This document shows positions 42,266 to 51,354 of a stretch of DNA of 64,000 bases, in pieces. A program made the position numbers and the translations under genes. Numbering within the stretch: the first letter of the stretch is position 1; each line of letters starts with the position of its first letter. Where the stretch lies: positions 20,677 to 84,676 of the forward strand of contig CALRVE020000013.1 of the NCBI GenBank assembly GCA_943371535.1, written 5' to 3'. The DNA is from UBA1930 sp943371535. Its GTDB lineage: Bacteria > Bacteroidota > Bacteroidia > Chitinophagales > Chitinophagaceae. The notes under the pieces were generated by a model, which saw only the letters and a program-made list of their open reading frames with translations, did not search any database and was not told the origin of the DNA.

Positions 42266-43384
42266 TTATTTTATTCTTTTTAGTACTTCTTTAATATACT
42301 TGTCGTATTCGTAATATTCATAAAACTCAGGTGTTGTATTTACTGCTGTTGAATAGGCTTGCCAAGTTTTTTGGGCAAAGTCTTTCCAATTGTTTTCATC
42401 TACCGTAAATAACTTATTGCTTGCAATAGCTAATTCAATTCCATTCAACATGTGTTTAAAACAAACAACATTTAAGTGATAACTTAATGCTTCTAATGTT
42501 TTGGTTTGTACTCCACCGCCCAATTTTACAGTATTAATATATACATCGGCAGCTAAAAAATAATCTTCTATGTTTGATACGTTACCTAAAATTTTAAGTT
42601 GACTATTTGTTAGGTTGGATAAATATTGAAAATTAGGAGTTTCAATTCTGCCAGTAACTATAATGGTAAATTCTTTATTAATGTGATTTAAAGCTGGAAT
42701 TAAATTGGCGGCAATATCTTCTACCGCTTTGGCATTTGGAGCATAATCTAATGTTCCATTAAACAAAAAAATGGCATGATATTCTAGAATTTGATGTGCT
42801 AGCTTTATTTGTTGCTGAACAATTGCTTTTGATTGAATATTTTTTGGTGTGATGCCATTGGGAACTACTAAACATTTTTTAGGAGCAATCTTAAATTGTT
42901 CAATTGCCGTTTGCTGATCTTGTTCAGTAATAAAAATATTGAGCTGTGCAAAACTGCATAACCATTTTTCGGCATAGAATAGTATTTCCCAATACCATTT
43001 TTTTAATAGTTTGAATCGTTGAAATTCTATGTTGTGAGATGCATGTATAATTTTTATGTTGAAAAAAACATGCAACAACCAAGCACTAATTACATGATAA
43101 GGATGTTCGATAATTATATGTGTAATTTTTTCTTTCTTACAAAATTGAATGATGAATAACCAAGTAAATGGATTAATAACCTGTAGTTTACTGTTGGGCA
43201 ATAAAGGAAACACGGCATAGCTATCTGTTGTTGGTATAACATTTTTTTTGCTGCATAAGCAAATAAGCTCTGTTTGTTTGCCTAAGGCTTCATTAAAAGA
43301 GGCAATACGTTGCTGACCTCCAAATTGTGCAGGTAAAAATTTATACCAAACTAAAGAAAGTATTTTAGGTTTCTTGGCTTGCAA
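42266..43384 (-). CDS. Glycosyltransferase, family 4-like
   Basis: A 372-residue GT-B protein with the acceptor-side GQQRIASFNEALGKQ near the N-terminus, HASHNIEFQRFKLLK, IFLFNGTLDYAPNAKAVEDIA opening the donor domain, and AADVYINTVKLGGGVQTKTLEALSY with the nucleotide-sugar loop. It probably builds a surface polysaccharide or lipopolysaccharide sugar. It stands alone between a hairpin-rich spacer and a terminator. Confidence 0.87.
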   Translation of the reverse strand: MQAKKPKILSLVWYKFLPAQFGGQQRIASFNEALGKQTELICLCSKKNVIPTTDSYAVFPLLPNSKLQVINPFTWLFIIQFCKKEKITHIIIEHPYHVISAWLLHVFFNIKIIHASHNIEFQRFKLLKKWYWEILFYAEKWLCSFAQLNIFITEQDQQTAIEQFKIAPKKCLVVPNGITPKNIQSKAIVQQQIKLAHQILEYHAIFLFNGTLDYAPNAKAVEDIAANLIPALNHINKEFTIIVTGRIETPNFQYLSNLTNSQLKILGNVSNIEDYFLAADVYINTVKLGGGVQTKTLEALSYHLNVVCFKHMLNGIELAIASNKLFTVDENNWKDFAQKTWQAYSTAVNTTPEFYEYYEYDKYIKEVLKRIK

Positions 43385-43401
43385 TACAATGGCTTTAAAA
43401 G

Positions 43402-43430
43402 AATAACGGAGGTAAATGACCTCCGTTATT
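43402..43430 (-). terminator. Terminator after the YfhO gene
   Basis: AATAACGGAGGT and ACCTCCGTTATT form a perfect 12-base-pair stem around a five-base loop, 20 bases after the YfhO stop codon. Confidence 0.8.
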
Positions 43431-43449
43431 ATAATTAAAATTATGTTGG

Positions 43450-45933
43450 TTAAGCTACTTGTACTTTTCTATTTTTCCATTCAAAGAATAAAGCAACTCC
43501 AAATAATAAAATTGCAATGATAGATGCAATGCTAGTCAACGTCCAACCTAAAGCATGACTTTTTGGTTCAAACTTAAATACCACTTCATGCTCACCAGCA
43601 GGAATTGGCATGCCACGTAACACATAATTTACTTTAGCATAAGGAGTTAGCTTGCCATCAATATAAGCGTTCCAACCTTTATCGTAATAAATTTCACTGA
43701 ATACTGCAAACTGAGTTGCCGTAGCTTTTGTTTTATAGGTAACTACATCATTGGCATTTTTAATTAATTCAATGGTTGCTGTTGAATCGTAGGTGAAGTT
43801 GGTTGAAGCAATTGATTGAAATGCTTTGCCAATAACAGCAGTATCTTTTACTGCTAATGTGGTTAAAGCATTCATTTCTTCTCTTGGAGAATTTACTAGC
43901 TTCAAGTTTTTAATGAACCATGCACTACCACATGCGTCAGGATTGGGTTCTACTTGGTCGGCACTTGATGTACTATGAATGATGTACTTGGTATTCATCA
44001 TATCCAAAATCGGTTTACAGTTTGGATAATTGTACAATTGATTCTCTGCTAAATCTTGAATAATGCTCAATTTGGCTGGATGATATCCACCAACAGATTT
44101 ATGAAAATAAGCTGGTCTTGCACCATAGTTAATAGCTGATTGTGCACCATTGCTTACATCAAATACTCGGTAATCACTTTTGTCTTGTAATATAAACTGA
44201 TCGGCAGGCGTTGGTGCAAAACTGTTATCATAATCATCTTTGTATTGATAATTTTCTCCACTCAAATATTTTGCATTTACATCCATCAAATCAATAAAGC
44301 TTACAACTCCAATGATTGCAATTAGTACAGGACTCAATAACCCTTTTTTGATATTAAATGCTATTGCTCCAGCTGCTATTACAATTAAGAATAGGGCACG
44401 AAGAATGCCACTCATAAATAAACTTTGTCTGTCTTCTTTTAGTCCATTTATTAATTCTTTGCCAGCTGCTAAATATTGAGATTTTACAGATTCATCAGGA
44501 ATATTATTGATAGACTTCAATAAGTTTACATCTCCATCGCTTTTGTAATCGAAGTTGAAATATAAAATCAATAAGAAAGCAAACACTCCACCAACGAATG
44601 CTAAGCCCTTTTTATATTGATTCCACAACTCAGTTTTATTGTTCGATTCAATAATGGTTTGTAACGATAATATTGCAGCAATATTCAACAATAAAGTAGG
44701 CACTACCAATATCATACTTGGTGCTCTAAACTTATTGTACATAGGCAAGTTGTTAAATAAAAAGTTATTGAAACCTTCAAAATAACTTCCCCAACTCATC
44801 ATAATGGTTAATAAGCTTGCAGTTAAAATCCACCATTTATGTTTATTGTCTAATACAACAAAACCAATTAATGCAAGAAAACAAACAATGGCTCCAACAT
44901 ATGGCGGTCCTGACGTACCTCCAATGCCACCCCAATAAAAACCTAACCCACCTTGCAGTTCTCTAGCAATTTGAGGATTCATTCCCTGAAGTGCAGCTAT
45001 GGCTTTAGATTTATCTTCTTCAATCTCCATTTTACTACTTCCTCCAAACATTTTGGGTATTAGCATTACAAAAGGTTCAGTTTTAAAAACACTGTAACTA
45101 AATGCATATTCTTTGGTAAGTCCTTCTTGTGTATTCTTACTTTTTGCATCTGCTAAAATAGAACCACCTCTAATAGATTCTTTGGTATATTCATTATCAG
45201 GCAGTAACACAACAGCATTGGTTAATGCACCAATGGTAGCACCAGCAAAAGTAAAAATGGCTGCCATTAGCAAATGTTTATATTCCTTATTCAATATCCA
45301 TCTTATTGCAAATGAAATACTCATAAATGCAACTATCAGCATAGCATAATAAGTAATTTGATAATGTTTTTGGGCTATTAAAGCACCTGTGAACATGGCA
45401 GTTAAGGCAATGCCCCACCAATATTTTTTATTGAAGATGAGTAAAATAGCACCTATTAAACCGGGCATTAAAGCAATAGACAACATTTTGGTATCGTGCC
45501 CCTCTGCAACAATTACTGCATTGTAAGTGGCATAAGCATAACATAAGCTTCCTACAACACCAATCCAAGTATTGCTTTTTAATACCTGCGATAAAAAGTA
45601 AAAACACACACAACCTAAAAAGAAAAACTGAAAAGGTTTGGGTAGGTTTAATGAAATAAGCTGCATAAAATAATAGGGTACATGGTTATTGGTATAACCA
45701 ACAATCATATAGCCTGGCATTCCACCAAACATGCCGTTACTCCATAATGGAACTTTGCCAGTTTGCTCTTGTACAGTCATTTGGTTTTGTGCCATCGATT
45801 TCCACTGGGTAATATCAGATTGTTGTAAAACCTTGCCTTCTAATGCAGGCTTACAATAAATAATTGCTACCACTAAAAAAATTGCAATGGCAATTACATG
45901 CGGTAAAATTTTCTTCCAATTCATGGTCTTCAT
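43450..45933 (-). CDS. YfhO family membrane protein
   Basis: An 827-residue protein with about a dozen membrane segments and a C-terminal periplasmic domain (FAVFSEIYYDKGWNAYIDGKLTPYAKVNYVLRGMPIPAGEHEVVFKFEP). It fits the YfhO family of GT-C-type transferases. Relatives in Firmicutes glycosylate lipoteichoic acid, and the role in Bacteroidota is not known. The first extracytoplasmic loop (QQSDITQWKSMAQ) is conserved. The frame extends to 45975, but a -7 box at 45978-45985 would start transcription after that codon, so the ATG at 45933 is preferred. Confidence 0.85.
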   Translation of the reverse strand: MKTMNWKKILPHVIAIAIFLVVAIIYCKPALEGKVLQQSDITQWKSMAQNQMTVQEQTGKVPLWSNGMFGGMPGYMIVGYTNNHVPYYFMQLISLNLPKPFQFFFLGCVCFYFLSQVLKSNTWIGVVGSLCYAYATYNAVIVAEGHDTKMLSIALMPGLIGAILLIFNKKYWWGIALTAMFTGALIAQKHYQITYYAMLIVAFMSISFAIRWILNKEYKHLLMAAIFTFAGATIGALTNAVVLLPDNEYTKESIRGGSILADAKSKNTQEGLTKEYAFSYSVFKTEPFVMLIPKMFGGSSKMEIEEDKSKAIAALQGMNPQIARELQGGLGFYWGGIGGTSGPPYVGAIVCFLALIGFVVLDNKHKWWILTASLLTIMMSWGSYFEGFNNFLFNNLPMYNKFRAPSMILVVPTLLLNIAAILSLQTIIESNNKTELWNQYKKGLAFVGGVFAFLLILYFNFDYKSDGDVNLLKSINNIPDESVKSQYLAAGKELINGLKEDRQSLFMSGILRALFLIVIAAGAIAFNIKKGLLSPVLIAIIGVVSFIDLMDVNAKYLSGENYQYKDDYDNSFAPTPADQFILQDKSDYRVFDVSNGAQSAINYGARPAYFHKSVGGYHPAKLSIIQDLAENQLYNYPNCKPILDMMNTKYIIHSTSSADQVEPNPDACGSAWFIKNLKLVNSPREEMNALTTLAVKDTAVIGKAFQSIASTNFTYDSTATIELIKNANDVVTYKTKATATQFAVFSEIYYDKGWNAYIDGKLTPYAKVNYVLRGMPIPAGEHEVVFKFEPKSHALGWTLTSIASIIAILLFGVALFFEWKNRKVQVA

Positions 45934-45977
45934 GATTTCTATTTTATGAGGTGGCAAATTAATGTTATTTTCCACAC

Positions 45978-45985
45978 CAAAATTA
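45978..45985 (-). promoter_or_regulatory. -7 promoter element for yfhO
   Basis: Read on the minus strand it is TAATTTTG (TAnnTTTG), giving a leader of about 35-40 bases to the ATG at 45933. It also excludes the longer start. Confidence 0.55.
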
Positions 45986-45989
45986 TTTT

Positions 45990-46271
45990 ATGCGTTGGCT
46001 TTTATTTACTGCTAGAGTTACCTTGATTTGTAATATTTGTTACCTCGTATTTGTAATGGGTAGATATGTTGATTTGAGCACCTTGCATCATGTGCTCACT
46101 AGTACCATTGTTACTTTAGGTTTAATTGCAGTTGTACTCAATTTTTTATTGAACCTTATTTGGATATTTAGTGTTCTTGCTAAAAAAAAATATATTCCCT
46201 TTTGGTTAGGATTAACTAATTTTTTATTTCTAGTGTTTGAAATTGCAAATATTATATTCCTTCAATTATGA
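45990..46271 (+). CDS. Small three-helix membrane protein
   Basis: 93 residues with three hydrophobic stretches (about 4-24, 33-55 and 66-92). No motif and no known family were recognised. Its last codons overlap the queuosine-precursor transporter by four bases (ATGA), so translation is coupled and the two may act together. Confidence 0.7.
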   Translation: MRWLLFTARVTLICNICYLVFVMGRYVDLSTLHHVLTSTIVTLGLIAVVLNFLLNLIWIFSVLAKKKYIPFWLGLTNFLFLVFEIANIIFLQL

Positions 46272-47071
46272 TAACAGATATTATAAAAGATAAAGGCTCA
46301 CGACTTTTTATTATTCTAGGGGGCTTTTTTGTAGCCAATGCTTTAATTGCTGAAGTAATTGGGGTGAAAATATTTTCATTTGAAAAAACGCTGGGCTTTG
46401 ATCCATTGAGTATTACTTTTTTTGGCGAAAGTTTAAGTTTGAATTTAACTGCTGGAGTTTTATTGTGGCCAGTAGTTTTTATTATGACCGATATTATTAA
46501 TGAATACTATGGAATGAAGGGTGTAAAATTTTTATCCTACCTAGCAGCAGCTTTAATTACCTATGCCTTTATTATGTTTTATGGAGCAATGAATTTAACA
46601 CCAGCCGATTTTTTTATTGTAAGTAAGCAGGGGAGTGGAGTACCCAATATGCAATTGGCATATGAAGGTGTTTTAGGGCAAGGTGGAAGAATTATTATTG
46701 GCAGTTTAGTAGCTTTTTTATTGGGACAAATTGTTGATGTATTTACTTTTCATAAAATTAAAAAAGCAACCGGTGAACAAAAAATTTGGTTAAGGGCAAC
46801 TGGCTCAACATTGGTTTCTCAATTTATTGATAGTTATGTGGTGCTATTTATTGCTTTTTATGTGGGTAGTAGAATTGGTAATAAAGCAGGCGATTTTGTG
46901 TGGAGTTTTCAATTGTTTTTAGCAGTTGGTACATTAAACTACTTATATAAAGCTTTGGTTGCAATAACACTAACTCCTGTGATTTATCTAGTACATCATT
47001 TAATAGAAAAATATTTGGGAGTAGAAAAAGCCAAAGCCATGAAAGCAGCAGCAATGGGAGTTGAGGGTTGA
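46268..47071 (+). CDS. Queuosine precursor transporter (YhhQ/VUT family)
   Basis: A 267-residue membrane protein with about seven helices. Signature: GVLLWPVVFIMTDIINEYYG (about residues 66-85), GQIVDVFTFHKIK, and WLRATGSTLVSQFIDSYVVLFIAFY. The family imports 7-cyano-7-deazaguanine-type queuosine precursors in E. coli. The last residues, MGVEG, and the stop codon are written in a G-rich repeat at 47060-47092, so the C-terminus is probably not ancestral. Confidence 0.9.
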   Translation: MITDIIKDKGSRLFIILGGFFVANALIAEVIGVKIFSFEKTLGFDPLSITFFGESLSLNLTAGVLLWPVVFIMTDIINEYYGMKGVKFLSYLAAALITYAFIMFYGAMNLTPADFFIVSKQGSGVPNMQLAYEGVLGQGGRIIIGSLVAFLLGQIVDVFTFHKIKKATGEQKIWLRATGSTLVSQFIDSYVVLFIAFYVGSRIGNKAGDFVWSFQLFLAVGTLNYLYKALVAITLTPVIYLVHHLIEKYLGVEKAKAMKAAAMGVEG

Positions 47072-47220
47072 AAGTTTAAGGTTGAGGGTTGGGGGGAGAA
47101 GATAGGAGATAGGAGAAAGAAGTTAGAAGATAGAAGGGGAATCTTATCTAATGAATCTCCTCTAGCGACTTACGATTCACGTTTTCAAAAAGATGAGGTC
47201 CCTCCTGCGTCGGGATGACA
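47060..47220. repeat. Mosaic of dispersed repeats
   Basis: GTTGAGGGTTGAAAG and AAGGTTGAGGGTTGG (47060-47092) are followed by AGATAGGAGATAGGAGAAAG-type purine repeats, then GAGGTCCCTCC and TCGGGATGACA (47193-47220), a string common in Bacteroidota spacers. No gene is present between the transporter and the NUDIX gene. Confidence 0.55.
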
Positions 47221-47236
47221 GTATAATGAAGTTTCA

Positions 47237-47695
47237 CTAACGATTTCCAATCAATTGCTTCACCACAATTTTATCAATAGGCAAACTCACCGATTCTTCT
47301 GATAAGTTGTTCCAATCTATAAATCTAAAACTTTCGGCACAAGCAGTTTTGTCGGCTATTTGTTCAGGTAAAAAATCAAACGGTTTTGTAGATGTTTTTA
47401 ATTGAATAGGATCTGTTGCATGTACATAATAGTAAATGCAAATAATCTGATCTTTATTATTAAAGGCTGAAATCTGAAAAAAATCAGTAGTGTAAATATG
47501 TTCACCAACGGTAACATCTAAACCTGTTTCTTCTTTAAATTCTCTGATTAAACATGCCCTAGTGCCTTCTCCAAATTCTAAACCTCCGCCCGGGAATTTG
47601 GTAAAAAAGTTACCTCTTATAAATTCATCGCTTACCAAAACTTGGTTTTGACTATTTTTTAAAATTCCGTATACCCGTATATTGAATAAAGCCAT
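47237..47695 (-). CDS. NUDIX hydrolase
   Basis: A 152-residue protein with a complete Nudix box, Gly37-x5-Glu43-x7-Arg51-Glu52-x2-Glu55-Glu56-x-Gly58 (GGLEFGEG ... REFKEETGL). It hydrolyses a nucleoside diphosphate linked to some moiety, with Mg2+. The substrate is not predictable. The N-terminal strand MALFNIRVYGILKN and the C-terminal WNNLSEESVSLP are ordinary for small NUDIX proteins. Confidence 0.92.
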   Translation of the reverse strand: MALFNIRVYGILKNSQNQVLVSDEFIRGNFFTKFPGGGLEFGEGTRACLIREFKEETGLDVTVGEHIYTTDFFQISAFNNKDQIICIYYYVHATDPIQLKTSTKPFDFLPEQIADKTACAESFRFIDWNNLSEESVSLPIDKIVVKQLIGNR

Positions 47696-47720
47696 TGATG
47701 ATTTATTTAAAAATATAATT

Positions 47721-47757
47721 GCACAAAAAAACTGTTGATGTACACACCAACAGTTTT
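47721..47757 (-). terminator. Terminator after secG
   Basis: On the minus strand AAAACTGTTG pairs with CAACAGTTTT (stem 47728-47737 / 47748-47757), followed by a run of T, about 24 bases after the secG stop codon. Confidence 0.8.
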
Positions 47758-47780
47758 AAGATATAAATGTTTTAGAAGAA

Positions 47781-48077
47781 TTATTTTTTTGGAGCTGATG
47801 TACTAGTAGGAATAGTTTCAATTGCTTTTTTATCAATTCCACCATCACTGATACCCTTGAAGAATAAAGTTGAGATAATTGCCAATATTGCAATAGTACC
47901 TGCAAAAATCCAAGTACCTTTTTCTAAAACATCAGTTGTTTGTTTAACACCCATAAAGTTGTTACCAACACCACCAACATTACCTGCTAAACCGCCACCT
48001 TTAGGATTTTGTACTAAAATAACAAAACCTAAACCAGCCGCAGCTACTACCACTAAGATTAAAAATAAGATTACCAT
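47781..48077 (-). CDS. secG: Preprotein translocase subunit SecG
   Basis: A 98-residue protein with two membrane helices (about 2-22 and 53-73) separated by the cytoplasmic loop VQNPKGGGLAGNVGGVGNNFMGVKQTTDVLEKGTW, which is the family signature. It supports SecYEG-driven export. It lies two bases after a TPR gene and ends in a terminator. Confidence 0.93.
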   Translation of the reverse strand: MVILFLILVVVAAAGLGFVILVQNPKGGGLAGNVGGVGNNFMGVKQTTDVLEKGTWIFAGTIAILAIISTLFFKGISDGGIDKKAIETIPTSTSAPKK

Positions 48078-48079
48078 AA

Positions 48080-49438
48080 TTAGATTCCTTTTAAAATTTG
48101 AATTTTCGACGCAAAATAAGCGGATTTATCAGGATTTAAAAAACTTAATTTTATATACAACTGAATAGCTTTATCAATTTTGCCTTGTTTGACCAAAACT
48201 TCAGCCATTGTTTCGGTTACAATTTCTTTGGCTTCATTCGATGTTTGGGCAATTCCCTGAATGGCATTTTCTAATTCAGGGTCTGTTCCTAAGTCTTCAT
48301 TACTTGGTGGAACGTTCTTCATATGCTTCAACCAATCGGTAAAACGTCTTAATTGTTTAGATAAAGTATCTTGAGCAGCATGGTCAATTTCTGGTCTAAT
48401 GCCTTGAGAAGCAAAGTAATCGACTGTATGATAAGGCTCCGATGTTATTTCTAAAGTTGTTTCTTCGGTAACTGGCTTTTTAAAAGCTTCTAATTGTTCT
48501 TTTAGTATAGAAGTTATTTTTTCATCAGATTGAGCATTACTTTCTTCAAAAGTTATTCCATCCAAAGCATGGTCTATTTCTTCAATTGATGATTCTGTTG
48601 TTAATACATTACTATTAATTTCCTGTTCAATGGTTTCAATAATGGGTTCTTCCATTATTTCAGGAATAATTGGCTCAACTGTTTGAACTGTTTCAACAGC
48701 ATGTACATTTTCTTCAGCTGCTTCTAAAGCAAATGAAGTAATAGATGCCGATTTTTTTTCTTCAAACTCAATACTGTGCTCCACTGTTTTTTGAGGTATG
48801 TCAAACACAATTGCATTGACAGTAACTATTGGTTCTTCAAAAGGAATGGTTGGTGTAGTTACTTCAACAATTGGTTCAGTTATGATAGCTTCTTCTGTAA
48901 TTTCTTCTTTTACTTCGGCTTCAATAATTATTGGTTTAGTAATTGTTTCAACTTCAGTTGTGTTTATAGTTTCGGCCAATATTTCTTCATCAACCATTTC
49001 TGTAATAGGCTCTTCAATTCTTTTAGTTGCTTCTTTGTATGTTTCTTCAACCAGTATTTCTTGTATACTATTTTCTTCTACAACTTTATTAGTAGCTGCA
49101 TCTTGAATGCTTTGAGCAATTTCTTCTTCAATTACATGATTGAGCAACGGTTCAGTAACATCTTCTGAATGTTCTTTTTGAATAATTTTTATGGGTTGAG
49201 TGGTTGGCGATAATTGATAATGCAACCAATATGGGTTATTAAAAAATAAGGTTGTTTTTTGTAATTGATTGATAAAAGCAGCATGTTTTTCTTCTTTCAA
49301 CTTTTTGGTAAGAAAAAAATGTGGTACCGAAAAAAATGGATGACTATCGGTTAGTTGAAACAATTCATCTACACCGGCTTCAGCTAAATTGCTATGACCA
49401 GTAAGTTGGTGAAGGGTTTGTTGTTGTAAAACATTCAT
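48080..49438 (-). CDS. Acidic low-complexity protein with C-terminal TPR-like motif
   Basis: A 452-residue protein. The N-terminal 90 residues are a helical domain (LTGHSNLAEAGVDELFQLTDSHPFFSVPHFFLTKKLKEE). Residues about 95-330 are an Ile/Glu/Thr/Val-rich low-complexity region with many EEPI, VETI and EEI units. The C-terminal 60 residues (ETMAEVLVKQGKIDKAIQLYIKLSFLNPDKSAYFASKI) form a TPR-like hairpin. It is conserved next to secG and lptE in related genomes as far as I recall, and its role is unknown. A scaffold for an envelope process would fit. Confidence 0.75.
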   Translation of the reverse strand: MNVLQQQTLHQLTGHSNLAEAGVDELFQLTDSHPFFSVPHFFLTKKLKEEKHAAFINQLQKTTLFFNNPYWLHYQLSPTTQPIKIIQKEHSEDVTEPLLNHVIEEEIAQSIQDAATNKVVEENSIQEILVEETYKEATKRIEEPITEMVDEEILAETINTTEVETITKPIIIEAEVKEEITEEAIITEPIVEVTTPTIPFEEPIVTVNAIVFDIPQKTVEHSIEFEEKKSASITSFALEAAEENVHAVETVQTVEPIIPEIMEEPIIETIEQEINSNVLTTESSIEEIDHALDGITFEESNAQSDEKITSILKEQLEAFKKPVTEETTLEITSEPYHTVDYFASQGIRPEIDHAAQDTLSKQLRRFTDWLKHMKNVPPSNEDLGTDPELENAIQGIAQTSNEAKEIVTETMAEVLVKQGKIDKAIQLYIKLSFLNPDKSAYFASKIQILKGI

Positions 49439-49536
49439 GCTAGTTCTTTTAGTAGAATTGAGCTACTCTATTAAACAAATTTGGTGGTGAAAGTAAGCTA
49501 ATTAAGTTTTTGTTTGAACAGAAATTCAGAACAAAA

Positions 49537-50061
49537 TTACCAGTTTGAAAAAATACGATTAAAAATTTCATCGGTTAAGTTTCGCAAGATTTCTTCTTGT
49601 AAGGATGCTTGAGCCTGATCGAGTGAAAGATTAGCCGAAAAATCGAAATTCCTAGAAACATCAAAATCATTGTTGGTATTATCTACTGTATTTTTAAAAT
49701 TGATGTGTACACTTACTGTTAAACGATTGGTGGCTGCTTGTTGTGCACTAACACCTGTTGTAGTTACAGAATAATCGGATATGTAGCCACTAATTTGATA
49801 ATGTGCATCATCGTTATTGGTTCTAGTAAGTTTGGTTTGGTTTACAATTTTTTGTTGCAACTTATCGGTGAGTTGTGGACTCAATTGTGGGTTAACAATT
49901 CTTGCTTTATTTTCAATAAAACCAATTTTAATGGTTTTTATTTTATTGTAATCTATTGATACATCTCTAAAAGAATAAATCTTGCAGGAGAAGGTAAAAG
50001 GTATAAGGCATAAGGTAAAAGCCAATAAACCAATGTGTATGTTGGGAAATTTATGCTTCAT
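49537..50061 (-). CDS. lptE: LptE-like LPS-assembly lipoprotein
   Basis: A 174-residue lipoprotein with lipobox FTFSC at about residues 22-26. It has the LptE family body KIYSFRDVSIDYNKIKTIKIGFIENKARIVNPQLSPQLTDKLQQKI, and YQISGYISDYSVTTTGVSAQQAATNRLTVSV. With LptD it would place lipopolysaccharide in the outer leaflet. The hydrophobic core of the signal peptide (AFTLCLIPFTF) is encoded by a CCTTTTACC-type dispersed repeat (49988-50023), so the signal peptide appears to be partly repeat-derived. Confidence 0.85.
   Translation of the reverse strand: MKHKFPNIHIGLLAFTLCLIPFTFSCKIYSFRDVSIDYNKIKTIKIGFIENKARIVNPQLSPQLTDKLQQKIVNQTKLTRTNNDDAHYQISGYISDYSVTTTGVSAQQAATNRLTVSVHINFKNTVDNTNNDFDVSRNFDFSANLSLDQAQASLQEEILRNLTDEIFNRIFSNW
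49988..50023. repeat. CCTTTTACC-type repeat encoding the lptE signal peptide core
   Basis: The minus strand reads CTTTTACCTTATGCCTTATA then CCTTTTACCTTC. This matches the nuoH-adjacent copy at 36457-36487 closely, about 18 of 20 bases over the TTTTACC to CCTTAT core by eye. Confidence 0.6.
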
Positions 50062-50070
50062 ATTTTTTCT

Positions 50071-51354
50071 TTATAAATCATCAATATCGTATTCTTTTAA
50101 CTTTCTATATAAAGTTCTTTCGCTAATGCCTAAATCGGCACTAGCATCTTTTCTACGGCTTTTGTGTTTTTTCAAGGCTTTAATAATGAGTTCTTTTTCT
50201 TTATCCATAATATTCAACGATTCCTCTACTTCTTCGTGATGCTGAATATCATCGTTTATTAAAACTGGGGTATTGTTATTTACTTGTAAAGGTTGAACAA
50301 TGGCAGCTTGATGATTTTGGGGTTGATGTACCAAAGCATTTTGCATATCGGCATTGGCCAAAATAGGAAAATCGTTCATCAAACTTTCTTTGGTATAATT
50401 GGCTGCATTACCTGCTAATGATGGGTTTTGCAGAATTTCTAGGAACATTTTCTTCAATTCTGTAACATCTTTTTTCATATCGAAAAAAAGCTTGTACAAA
50501 ATTTCTCTTTCGTTAGAAAAATCATTGGCTGCTGTTGCACCATTTGCTAATATAGGCATTCGGCTGCCAGCATTTTTTTCGGGTAAAAAACCTCTTAATT
50601 GATGAGCATTTAAAATTGAACTTTTGCTAAGAACCGAAATTTGTTCGGCCAAGTTTTTCAATTCTCTCACATTACCTGGAAAAGGATGACTGATTAGAGT
50701 ATTTCTTGCTTCTTCATCTAATTGAACGGGAGTGGTTTTATAGCGTTCGGCAAAATCGACTACAAATTTTCTGAACAATAATTGAATGTCTTCTTTTCTA
50801 TCTCTTAGAGATGGTACACGAATAGGTACAGTACTTAAACGATAATATAAATCTTGACGAAACTTACCTTTTTCTGCAAATTCTAGTAATTCTCTATTGG
50901 TAGCAGCAATAACACGTACATCTGTCTTTTGAACTTTAGAAGAACCTACACGAATAAATTCTCCAGTTTCTAACACACGTAATAGCCTAGCTTGAGTGCC
51001 TAAAGGCATTTCACCAATTTCATCTAAAAAAATAGTACCACCACTTACTGTTTCAAAATAACCTTTTCTGCTATCTACTGCACCGGTGAATGAGCCTTTT
51101 TCATGACCAAACAATTCACTGTCAATTGTTCCTTCAGGAATTGCACCACAGTTTACCGCAATAAAAGGGTTGTGTTTACGTGAAGAAAGTGCATGAATAA
51201 TTTGTGAGAATACTTCTTTACCAACACCACTTTCGCCCACAATTAGTACTGTTAAATCTGTAGCAGCAACCTGCACAGCAGTATCTAATGCATGGTTTAA
51301 TGCAGGTGCATTGCCAATAATGCCAAATCTGTTTTTTATGCTTTGTAAATCCAC
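50071..51354 (-). CDS. Sigma-54-dependent transcriptional activator
   Basis: A 427-residue AAA+ activator without an N-terminal receiver or PAS domain. Walker A is GESGVGKE (residues 40-47), the sigma-54 contact loop is GSFTGA (87-92; GAFTGA is more common), Walker B is GGTIFLDE (105-112), and the arginine-finger region FRQDLYYRLSTVPIRVP follows. A C-terminal Fis-type helix-turn-helix (KDASADLGISERTLYRKLKEY) binds DNA. The GTG at 51354 shares its G with the HepT stop codon. It is followed by lptE, so envelope control is possible but unproven. Confidence 0.93.
   Translation of the reverse strand: MDLQSIKNRFGIIGNAPALNHALDTAVQVAATDLTVLIVGESGVGKEVFSQIIHALSSRKHNPFIAVNCGAIPEGTIDSELFGHEKGSFTGAVDSRKGYFETVSGGTIFLDEIGEMPLGTQARLLRVLETGEFIRVGSSKVQKTDVRVIAATNRELLEFAEKGKFRQDLYYRLSTVPIRVPSLRDRKEDIQLLFRKFVVDFAERYKTTPVQLDEEARNTLISHPFPGNVRELKNLAEQISVLSKSSILNAHQLRGFLPEKNAGSRMPILANGATAANDFSNEREILYKLFFDMKKDVTELKKMFLEILQNPSLAGNAANYTKESLMNDFPILANADMQNALVHQPQNHQAAIVQPLQVNNNTPVLINDDIQHHEEVEESLNIMDKEKELIIKALKKHKSRRKDASADLGISERTLYRKLKEYDIDDL

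Noticed and set aside
48776..49168. Two plus-strand frames opposite the low-complexity protein gene
   Set aside because: They are Phe/Ser-rich antisense shadows produced by the biased codons (GAA, ATT, ACT) of the minus-strand gene.
50071..51354. GSFTGA in place of GAFTGA as a sign of a broken sigma-54 activator
   Set aside because: The Ser variant is a known natural form in many activators, and all other motifs are intact.
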